Assembly: GCA_947165335.1 (NCBI GenBank)
Contig: CAMVAB010000059.1
Coordinates: 1-5,094 of the forward strand
Direction: 5' to 3'
DNA length: 5,094 bases
Source: an uncultured Pseudomonadota bacterium
GTDB lineage: Bacteria; Pseudomonadota; Alphaproteobacteria; Rs-D84
The position numbers were made by a program, and so were the translations under genes. Below the pieces are notes generated by a model. That model made no database searches. It was not told where the DNA came from and worked only from the letters and a program-made list of their open reading frames with translations. Of the stretch, positions 1 to 5,094 are shown in pieces; position 1 is the stretch's first letter; every line of letters starts with the position of its first letter.

Positions 1-1263
1 GAAAATCATTCGTTATTAGATGTTACAACACATATATCTGCTTTGGACGAATATGCTAAATTACATAATCCGGAATTTAATAGTGTTTTAATTCAAACAC
101 AAAATGCGTATACTGATTTACACGAATCACAAAAAAGATTAAAACAATTAAATGAATTGCTTGAAAAGTCTGCGGCTGAACGCGATTTCTTGGAACACAA
201 TGTATCTGAATTGCAAAAAATAAAGCCACAAATTGGCGAAGAAGAAGAATTGGCAACGGTGCGCGCAAAATATATGGATGCTGAAAAAAACGCTGCTATA
301 TTGACCGAAGCAATAGAAGTATTAAAAAATGGTGGTAATGCTTTGGACGAACAAATATGTTCTGTGGCGCATGTCTTGGAACGCGTTAAAACAGATCCAA
401 ACCCGTACACTGAACAAATCGATAAATTATACGCGGCTGCCGAAATGGTTGCAGAAATTGGTGAACAAATTCATCCCGAAAGCACAAATGTCGAAGATAT
501 AGATTCAATCGAAGAAAGATTGTTTGCATTACGTGCGTTGGCACGCAAACACAGATGCAGCGTTGATGAATTGCCAGAAAAATTGGCAGAAATGGAAACC
601 CAACTAAACGCCATAGACAATAGCGATGCCGAATTAAAGAAATGCAAAGCAGATGTTGATAAATATAACAAAATATTTAATGAACACGCGGACGCTTTAA
701 CGGTTTTAAGAAAAGATGCCGCGACCAATTTGCGTAAACAAATTTTAACTGAATTACCAGATCTGAAATTGGGATCTGCGGACTTTGTTGTTGATATTCA
801 AGATTGCGAACCATCAAATAACGGCAAAAACAGCGTTGTATTTAACATAAAAACAAATCCTGGTATGCCATTTGCACCGTTGCACAAAATCGCATCTGGG
901 GGTGAATTATCGCGTTTTATGTTGGCGTTGCGTGTCGCGCTTAATAATCCAAACAACAAAAAGACAATAGTATTTGATGAATTAGATACTGGAATCAGTG
1001 GTGCAACAGCCGCGGCGGTTGGTGAAAGATTGAATAAGTTGGCGGCAAACGAACAGTTGTTGGTTATAACCCATTCGGCCCAAGTTGCAGGTTTTGCAGA
1101 TAAACATTTCAAGATATCGAAACACAGCGATAAAGATTCAACCGTTACAAGTGTTGATGAAATAACTGGTGATGATCGAATAAATGAAATTGCGCGTATA
1201 ATTAGTGGTGCAAAAATCACAGAAGAATCTATTGCGACTGCAAAAACTTTGATAAAAGATTAA
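1..1263 (+). CDS. recN: DNA repair protein RecN, C-terminal part (5' end outside window)
   Basis: The frame is open from base 1 and ends at TAA, giving 420 residues; RecN is usually about 550, so roughly the first 130, including the Walker A loop, lie upstream. A TTG at 43 is an internal leucine, not a start: the preceding residues (ENHSLLDVTTHISAL) match the segment after the RecN Walker A region. Residues about 15-260 are Glu/Lys/Leu-rich and fit the long coiled-coil arm. The second half of the ATPase head follows: ABC signature SGGELSR at 299-305, Walker B VFDE at 324-327 followed by LDTGISG, and the switch histidine in THS at 357-359. RecN is an SMC-like cytoplasmic ATPase that acts early in double-strand break repair with RecA (family knowledge). 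Its promoter is not in the window. It converges with the DUF488 gene and their stop codons overlap. The reading frame is undamaged and every expected C-terminal motif is present. Confidence 0.96.
   Translation, partial: ENHSLLDVTTHISALDEYAKLHNPEFNSVLIQTQNAYTDLHESQKRLKQLNELLEKSAAERDFLEHNVSELQKIKPQIGEEEELATVRAKYMDAEKNAAILTEAIEVLKNGGNALDEQICSVAHVLERVKTDPNPYTEQIDKLYAAAEMVAEIGEQIHPESTNVEDIDSIEERLFALRALARKHRCSVDELPEKLAEMETQLNAIDNSDAELKKCKADVDKYNKIFNEHADALTVLRKDAATNLRKQILTELPDLKLGSADFVVDIQDCEPSNNGKNSVVFNIKTNPGMPFAPLHKIASGGELSRFMLALRVALNNPNNKKTIVFDELDTGISGATAAAVGERLNKLAANEQLLVITHSAQVAGFADKHFKISKHSDKDSTVTSVDEITGDDRINEIARIISGAKITEESIATAKTLIKD
1260..1263. other. Shared convergent stop codons (TTAA)
   Basis: The palindrome TTAA supplies the TAA stop of recN on the plus strand (1261-1263) and the TAA stop of the DUF488 gene on the minus strand (1262-1260). 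The two genes therefore overlap tail to tail by four bases with no intergenic DNA. Any terminator for either transcript has to lie inside the opposing gene. Confidence 0.95.
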
Positions 1264-1652
1264 AAATCGAAAGTACTTTGTTGGTTTTGAATTTTAAATT
1301 CGCAAATATTCGTATTTAGTTTTTCGTTTAACCATTCTGCGACCAAATGGCGATGACAGAATTTTTCAGGTGTTTCATAGCATAAAAGTATTACATCTTT
1401 GCCTAAATCTTGTAATTCTTTTATAACAACACCGGGGTCAAGTTCGTTTAATACCGTATCATAATATTTATCTTTAAACCATTCGTTCGACAGTTTTTTA
1501 TCGTGCCATTCGTGCCACCAATCATATTTTGGCGCCAATTTTTGATACCGGACACCATTAAAACCATCCGGAATTTTTCCGGAAATACCAACGGGTATTA
1601 AACCGGTTTGTTCATATTCTTTTGTTTTTGAATAATATCCAGTATAAATCAT
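1260..1652 (-). CDS. DUF488 family protein
   Basis: A 130-residue cytoplasmic protein with no signal peptide or membrane segment. It has the layout of the short DUF488 subfamily: an N-terminal strand MIYTGYYS (1-8), a central KLAPKYDWW segment (38-46), then the family hallmark LLCYE at 89-93 and FCHRHLVAEWL at 98-108. The Cys-His-Arg of that motif is the most conserved part of the family. Biochemical function is unknown; the conserved Cys and His could be catalytic or metal-binding, but that is inference. The ATG start (1652-1650) overlaps the xseA stop in an ATGA, and a weak GGAA lies 10 bases upstream within xseA, so translation is probably coupled to xseA. It is the last gene of the minus-strand unit and runs into the recN stop. 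The C-terminal tail (about 115-130, Gln/Asn-rich) shows no motif I recognise. Confidence 0.85.
   Translation of the reverse strand: MIYTGYYSKTKEYEQTGLIPVGISGKIPDGFNGVRYQKLAPKYDWWHEWHDKKLSNEWFKDKYYDTVLNELDPGVVIKELQDLGKDVILLCYETPEKFCHRHLVAEWLNEKLNTNICEFKIQNQQSTFDF
1567..1583. repeat. Perfect 7-bp inverted repeat inside the DUF488 gene
   Basis: TCCGGAA, a three-base loop TTT, then TTCCGGA form a perfect hairpin within the codons for residues about 24-28 of the DUF488 protein. No continuous T-run follows on either strand, so it does not look like a standard intrinsic terminator. It is the strongest short hairpin I noticed downstream of recN. It may be only a by-product of codon content. Confidence 0.3.
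1649..1652 (-). other. ATGA stop/start overlap, xseA to DUF488
   Basis: On the minus strand the ATG of the DUF488 gene and the TGA of xseA share the four bases ATGA. This arrangement usually means termination-reinitiation coupling, so the two products would be made together from one message. Confidence 0.85.
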
Positions 1653-2881
1653 AATTTTATAGTTCCGTCTGCAAATTCAATAGATGATGGTGTCCCGGAA
1701 ATAGTGCTGATTATATTATTATCTTTGTCGCGAACGATTGCATAGCCGCGCCCCAAAACATTTTTATACGACAGAGAATTTAGCATTTGTTCTGCATGCA
1801 CAAGCGATTGATTTAATCTTTGTAGTTTTGTTTCTAACATCAAAGGGAATTTTGAAACCATATCTATTTTTTGATGTGCAATTTGTATTTTGTTGTTAAT
1901 TATCAAAGACATTGTTTTTGCAATATCGTCCAATCGTTGTGATTGTTCCATTAAAACTTGTTTAGGGCTTTTTAATGTTATGCCGGATAATGTGCGTTTC
2001 AAATTTACTATTTGCGTCGTAAATGCAGTGTTTAATCTGTGTGATAAATTATCCAGTTCTTGAACCAAAGATATTTTTGTTGGGACAACCAGTTCAGCAG
2101 CGCCAGTCGGAGTAGGTGCGCGAACATCGGCTGCAAAATCTATTAGCATCCAATCTGGTTCGTGTCCAACACCAGAAATTAGCGGAATATGGCTAGCAGC
2201 TGTGGCACGAACAACAATTTCTTCGCTAAAAGGCAACAAATCTTCCAATGCACCGCCGCCGCGTGCAACGATAATCACATCAACATTGTTTTGTTTGTTA
2301 AAATATTCAATACCGGCGGCAACTTCGGTTGCCGCTGTGGTTCCCTGAACAGTTGCTGGGTATAATAAAACATGTACAGGAAATCTTTCGCGTAATCTGT
2401 TTTGAATATCTTGAAAAGCAGCGCCGGTTGGACTTGTTACAACGCCAATTGTTTGCGGAAAGCGTGGAAGCGGTTTCTTTCTTGATTCATCAAACAATCC
2501 TTCGGCAGCTAATTTGCGTTTGCGCTCTTCAAGCATTTTTAATATTGCACCAACACCCGCCATTTCAATAGAGTTTATAACAATTTGATAATTGCTTCGT
2601 GCAGGGTATGTCGTAAAACGTCCGGTAATTATAACTTCAATGCCATCTTCCAATTTAAAATTAACAGGTGTTCCGCGCCAAATAATTGCATTTATGGCCG
2701 CATTTGCATCTTTGATTGTCATATACATATGACCAGAAGTTGCGCGTGTAATTTGTGATAATTCGCCACGAATACGAATTTCAGGAAACGCAGTTTCAAC
2801 AACGCCTTTTAATAATGCAGATGCGTCGCTTACGCTGAAAATCATATCAGGTTTAACAAAAGGTTCTGGTTTTTGTAACAC
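1649..2881 (-). CDS. xseA: Exodeoxyribonuclease VII large subunit
   Basis: At 410 residues it is somewhat shorter than E. coli XseA (456). The large subunit binds DNA and carries the nuclease of exonuclease VII, which degrades single-stranded DNA from both ends to oligonucleotides; the small subunit XseB is needed for the holoenzyme. Domains in order: OB-fold, about 14-110 (FSVSDA, RGELSQ, GHMYMTIKD); catalytic core, about 140-265, with GVVTSPTGAAFQDI (candidate catalytic D158), ARGGGALEDL (R207) and GVGHEPD (H240, D243), then RAPTPTGAAELVVP; helical coiled-coil region, about 270-370; C-terminal LGRGYAIVRD (376-385) and FADGTI. The start is GTG, 2 bases after the upstream stop, backed by AGAGG nine bases before it; the next Met (residue 13) would still leave the OB-fold intact. 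xseB is not in this window. It is the middle gene of a three-gene unit, coupled to DUF488 by ATGA. Confidence 0.96.
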   Translation of the reverse strand: MLQKPEPFVKPDMIFSVSDASALLKGVVETAFPEIRIRGELSQITRATSGHMYMTIKDANAAINAIIWRGTPVNFKLEDGIEVIITGRFTTYPARSNYQIVINSIEMAGVGAILKMLEERKRKLAAEGLFDESRKKPLPRFPQTIGVVTSPTGAAFQDIQNRLRERFPVHVLLYPATVQGTTAATEVAAGIEYFNKQNNVDVIIVARGGGALEDLLPFSEEIVVRATAASHIPLISGVGHEPDWMLIDFAADVRAPTPTGAAELVVPTKISLVQELDNLSHRLNTAFTTQIVNLKRTLSGITLKSPKQVLMEQSQRLDDIAKTMSLIINNKIQIAHQKIDMVSKFPLMLETKLQRLNQSLVHAEQMLNSLSYKNVLGRGYAIVRDKDNNIISTISGTPSSIEFADGTIKL

Positions 2882-2883
2882 TG

Positions 2884-3408
2884 TTATTTGCCTCTGCGTG
2901 AATTTTCTTTGAGCATTTCACGTATGTCGATACCAATAGATTCTGCAAACTTTAAACCATCGCCATCATTGGCGCTGATTGTTGCACAAGCATCTTCGGC
3001 AGGGTGTCCAAGTTCATAAGGTATACTTAATCCTTTGACAGCAAATTGATCGTATGTTAAATCAAGAATTTTGCCGTTTGGTCTGTATTTTAAATAATGA
3101 TGAGACATTACCCATTTATCACCGTCTATGCACATTAATTCCCAATCTGCCGCACCCATGGCAGCCATGAATACAGTGCTAGCTATGCGACAAAAACCAC
3201 CAGAATGATAACCAAGTTTATAAAGAGGAGAATCTTTTGTTTTGAAACTTTTCTTTTTGACAGTGTTTAATTTAAACGCAGCACGAAATAAAGTTGCCAA
3301 TTTAATAGCTTTTTCTGTGTCTTCGGCGCTCATTCCCAGCAATCTTATTTTTGCAAGTATGTTTTGGGTTGCTTGATTATAAAAATTTTCATCTATTTTC
3401 TCTGTCAT
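2884..3408 (-). CDS. Uncharacterised protein with a YunG-like Cys-His-Asp pattern
   Basis: A 174-residue protein that I cannot assign to a named family with certainty. Residues 1-55 are helical and basic (runs such as KKKSFKTK at 51-58). The core has GYHSGGFCRIAS at 66-77, a strand ending in MSHHYLK at 101-107, and GKILDLTYDQF at 112-122. The order of a Cys at a helix start, a His in a following strand, then Asp in LDLT resembles papain-fold or transglutaminase-like proteins and recalls the small YunG family; this is inference from pattern, with C73, H103 or H104, and D116 or D120 as candidate residues. No signal peptide or membrane segment, so probably cytoplasmic. The ATG at 3408 is chosen because a strong promoter lies directly upstream. 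An in-frame TTG at 3444 would add 12 residues, but that TTG is part of the -35 box. The xseA start lies 2 bases past the stop, suggesting one transcription unit. Confidence 0.75.
   Translation of the reverse strand: MTEKIDENFYNQATQNILAKIRLLGMSAEDTEKAIKLATLFRAAFKLNTVKKKSFKTKDSPLYKLGYHSGGFCRIASTVFMAAMGAADWELMCIDGDKWVMSHHYLKYRPNGKILDLTYDQFAVKGLSIPYELGHPAEDACATISANDGDGLKFAESIGIDIREMLKENSRRGK
2891..2895 (-). promoter_or_regulatory. Ribosome binding site for xseA
   Basis: AGAGG on the minus strand ends nine bases before the GTG start of xseA. It lies inside the last codons (Arg-Gly) of the upstream gene. It decides the start in favour of the non-ATG codon over the internal Met at residue 13. Confidence 0.7.
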
Positions 3409-3444
3409 GCCAACAATTATAGCATAAAAAGCCAAAAAATGCAA
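3409..3444 (-). promoter_or_regulatory. Extended -10 promoter, probably giving a leaderless message
   Basis: On the minus strand a -35-like TTGCAT (3444-3439) is followed by a 17-base T-rich spacer, then a perfect TATAAT (3421-3416) preceded by TGC, the extended -10 signature. Counting six bases past the -10 puts transcription start at about 3410-3408, that is, at or within two bases of the ATG at 3408. No Shine-Dalgarno sequence fits between. The promoter sits in the 49-base gap after tsaD and would drive the uncharacterised gene, xseA and DUF488. The motif match is direct; activity and exact start are inferred. Confidence 0.7.
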
Positions 3445-3457
3445 TGTTTTGATAAGA

Positions 3458-4582
3458 TTATAATTCCGTCAATGGCCAACGCGGACGTGGAGCGATTGGT
3501 TCTTTAACAATATTCCCAATGTTATAATTTTCAATACCCGCCCATGCAATCATTGCGCCGTTATCCGTACATAAACTCATAGGTGGTGCGGCGAACAACA
3601 TATTGAATTTGTTGGCCAATTTTTCCATTCCGCTTCTTATTGCACTGTTTTTAGCAACGCCGCCAGCCACAACCAGTGTCTTTGGATTAGTGTCTTTAAC
3701 ACGTTTGTCTTTCAATGCATTTGTTAAACGATTAGTTATACAATCGACCACAGCTGATTGAAACGATGCGCAAAAATCATTTATGAAAGTTTCGTCTATG
3801 ACTGAGTTGTCTGTTTTATCTAATAACATTCTTGCAGCGGTCTTTATGCCCGAAAAAGAAAAATCACAACCTGGTTTGTCGCATAGTGGGCGAGGGAACA
3901 AAAATCTTGTTGGATTGCCTGATTGTGCGCGTTTATCAACAATTGGACCGCCCGGATACCCGAGCCCCAACATTTTTGCGATTTTATCAAAAGCTTCGCC
4001 AGCGCTGTCGTCCAATGTTTGTCCGATTAGTTCATATTTGCCAACATTATGAACTAATAAAATCTGACAATGACCACCGGATGCCAGCATTAACAAATAA
4101 GGAAATTCAACATCTATATTTGTTGCAGAATCACTTGCAGAGGTTGATTTAAGGCGTGGAACAAGTGCATGTCCTTCTAAATGATTAACGGCAACCAGTG
4201 GTTTCTTTGTTGCGTTTGCAATGCCGGTTGCGGCCATCCACCCAACTAATACCCCACCAATCAAACCTGGGCCCGCAGTTGCAGCAATAACATCGATGTC
4301 ATTAATAGTTTTATTTGCGCGTTCAAGCGTTAATTTAATAACTTCGTCTATAGCCAATATATGCGCGCGCGCCGCAAGTTCTGGGACAACACCGCCGTAT
4401 TTTTGATGTTCTGGTATTTGAGAATATATTATATGAGATAAAATGTTTTTGTCGCTGTCAACAATGGCAGCACTTGTTTCATCGCATGACGATTCGATAC
4501 CCAAACACAAAACAGGTTTATCAGAATGTTTGTGTTCATTGCTTTCGCCCATATCTGTTATAATAAGTTTATCTTCGTTCAT
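3458..4582 (-). CDS. tsaD: tRNA N6-adenosine threonylcarbamoyltransferase TsaD
   Basis: This 374-residue cytoplasmic protein is TsaD (Kae1/YgjD family). With TsaB and TsaE it transfers the threonylcarbamoyl group from TC-AMP to A37 of tRNAs reading ANN codons. Visible motifs: LGIESSCDETSAAIVD (27-42), the family signature; GGVVPELAARAH (63-74); AGPGLIGG (103-110); metal ligands H134 and H138 in VNHLEGHAL, with D340 in CTDNGAM; nucleotide-pocket segments ASGGH (167-171), DDSAGEAFDK (191-200) and GGVAKNSAIR (307-316). E. coli TsaD is 337 residues; the excess is a 23-residue polar leader before VLCLGIE and a Ser/Asp/Thr-rich insertion near 146-158. The ATG at 4582 is preferred over Met11 (4552) because it overlaps the upstream stop in ATGA and has GGAA five bases before it; Met11 has no ribosome binding site. 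No terminator is evident after its TAA. Confidence 0.97.
   Translation of the reverse strand: MNEDKLIITDMGESNEHKHSDKPVLCLGIESSCDETSAAIVDSDKNILSHIIYSQIPEHQKYGGVVPELAARAHILAIDEVIKLTLERANKTINDIDVIAATAGPGLIGGVLVGWMAATGIANATKKPLVAVNHLEGHALVPRLKSTSASDSATNIDVEFPYLLMLASGGHCQILLVHNVGKYELIGQTLDDSAGEAFDKIAKMLGLGYPGGPIVDKRAQSGNPTRFLFPRPLCDKPGCDFSFSGIKTAARMLLDKTDNSVIDETFINDFCASFQSAVVDCITNRLTNALKDKRVKDTNPKTLVVAGGVAKNSAIRSGMEKLANKFNMLFAAPPMSLCTDNGAMIAWAGIENYNIGNIVKEPIAPRPRWPLTEL
4579..4582 (-). other. ATGA stop/start overlap, DUF1460 gene to tsaD
   Basis: On the minus strand the TGA of the DUF1460 gene and the ATG of tsaD share ATGA. With the weak GGAA just upstream, this points to coupled translation and to both genes being on one message. 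Confidence 0.85.
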
Positions 4583-5094
4583 TTTATTTCCAGTAATGCA
4601 ATCCCTATATTATGTTTGTTCTTTTTGCGTTTTGATACATATTTTGAAAAGTCAGTATCTGTCACGCAGCCTTGTTTTCTTGATGCATGCCGTAATGTGT
4701 TGCCTGGCAATAGAAAACCCATATGAACAACGGCTAAATCAGTTCCTATTTTATCATAAGAACCGTTTCCGTCATGTATAAATAACACAATAAATGGCGT
4801 TTGTATATTTATTTTTGATAAATTTTCATATGGTATATATTCAAGATTTACAGTTTGTTTTTCAAAGTTTGTATCAATGTTGTAATTCTTTTTGAACCAA
4901 TTTTTTTTATCTATGGCAACTTTTCGGATTGCTGTTTTGCCGTATGAAGCACTTACATTTTGAACAATGTTTTTATTATTGTTTAACCAATCGAATTCTA
5001 TGAAATGGTTACGATTTGTAAAATCTATATCAGTACTTCTATATCGAATTCGGTTTAATTTATCTTTATTACCGTTCGCTAACGATGTTTCAAC
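4579..5094 (-). CDS. DUF1460 family (NlpC/P60-like amidase) protein, N-terminus outside window
   Basis: The minus-strand frame is open to the window edge and gives 171 residues ending at TGA; a GTG at 4788 is an internal valine, not a start. I recognise the DUF1460 pattern (N-acetylmuramoyl-L-alanine amidase-like, NlpC/P60 superfamily): VETSLANG at 1-8, IRYRSTDIDF (16-25), RNHFIEFDWL (28-37), a middle ending in NYNID (70-74), VVHMGFLL with the probable catalytic His at 124, RHAS at 135-138, and a C-terminal GIALLEIK. In this family the catalytic Cys sits a few residues before the VET, so it should lie just beyond the right edge. Members are normally exported and act on peptidoglycan peptides; any signal peptide would also be outside the window. 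The stop overlaps the tsaD start. Confidence in the family is moderate to good; the exact substrate cannot be judged. Confidence 0.75.
   Translation of the reverse strand, partial: VETSLANGNKDKLNRIRYRSTDIDFTNRNHFIEFDWLNNNKNIVQNVSASYGKTAIRKVAIDKKNWFKKNYNIDTNFEKQTVNLEYIPYENLSKINIQTPFIVLFIHDGNGSYDKIGTDLAVVHMGFLLPGNTLRHASRKQGCVTDTDFSKYVSKRKKNKHNIGIALLEIK

Noticed and set aside
77..1220. Several minus-strand open frames of 63-140 codons across recN
   Set aside because: They lie antisense to clear RecN coding sequence, have no recognisable domains, and are rich in Ser/Leu/Phe/Ala as expected from the complement of a Glu/Lys-rich gene.
1288..1300. GAATTT-T-AAATTC inverted repeat just past the recN stop, as a terminator
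   Set aside because: The stem is AT-rich, has a one-base loop that cannot fold as a hairpin, and is not followed by a T-run; it is DUF488 coding sequence.
3422..3442. GCAT...ATGC inverted repeat with T-rich loop as a tsaD terminator
   Set aside because: The stem is only four base pairs and contains promoter spacer; no T-run follows it, since TATAAT comes next.
3409..3444. In-frame TTG at 3444 adding 12 hydrophobic residues (HFLAFYAIIVG) to the uncharacterised protein, resembling a signal anchor
   Set aside because: The TTG is part of the -35 box of a well-spaced promoter, there is no ribosome binding site before it, and the ATG at 3408 sits just at the predicted transcript start.
3457..3472. 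TTGACG and a second TATAAT at the end of tsaD, resembling promoter boxes
   Set aside because: They are only four bases apart, so cannot form one promoter. The TATAAT has no -35 at 16-18 bases upstream, and no good -10 lies 16-18 bases after TTGACG. They are the codons for the tsaD C-terminus and its stop.
3783..4781. Plus-strand open frames opposite tsaD and the DUF1460 gene
   Set aside because: They overlap each other in different frames and oppose strongly conserved TsaD motifs; no domain or ribosome binding site supports them.
1..5094. Possible new defence or mobile system
   Set aside because: There is no transposase, integrase, CRISPR repeat, toxin-antitoxin pair or defence-type nuclease cluster. 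RecN, XseA and TsaD are ordinary chromosomal genes, and base composition looks even across the window.

Overview
The window is AT-rich (roughly 38-40% GC by eye), uses the standard genetic code and is packed with genes: six coding regions, two of them cut by the window edges. No stretch over 300 bases lacks a gene. I see no rRNA, tRNA, CRISPR array, insertion sequence or phage gene. The RecN, XseA and TsaD sequences have an alphaproteobacterial flavour, for example the RecN ending THSAQVAG and the XseA stretch DFAADVRAPTPTGAAELVVP. With the low GC, this suggests an AT-rich, perhaps host-associated alphaproteobacterium. That placement is inference from motif memory, not from a search.

Layout. 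Positions 1-1263 (+) hold the C-terminal three quarters of RecN. Everything after it is on the minus strand. Reading in the direction of transcription from the right edge: a DUF1460 (NlpC/P60-like amidase) gene missing its N-terminus; tsaD, which overlaps it by an ATGA; a 49-base gap with a good extended -10 promoter; a small uncharacterised protein that appears to be read from a leaderless message; xseA, starting 2 bases after that gene's stop; and a DUF488 gene overlapping xseA by another ATGA. The DUF488 gene meets recN head-on, and their stop codons share the palindrome TTAA.

How the genes fit together. RecN (double-strand break repair) and XseA (exonuclease VII large subunit) are both DNA-repair proteins but lie in convergent units. 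TsaD makes the t6A37 modification of ANN-decoding tRNAs and is translationally coupled to a probable peptidoglycan amidase. The least described part is the three-gene unit of uncharacterised Cys-His-Asp protein, XseA and DUF488. Nothing here amounts to a clear new defence or mobile system; the most interesting items are the leaderless promoter and the uncharacterised protein it drives.
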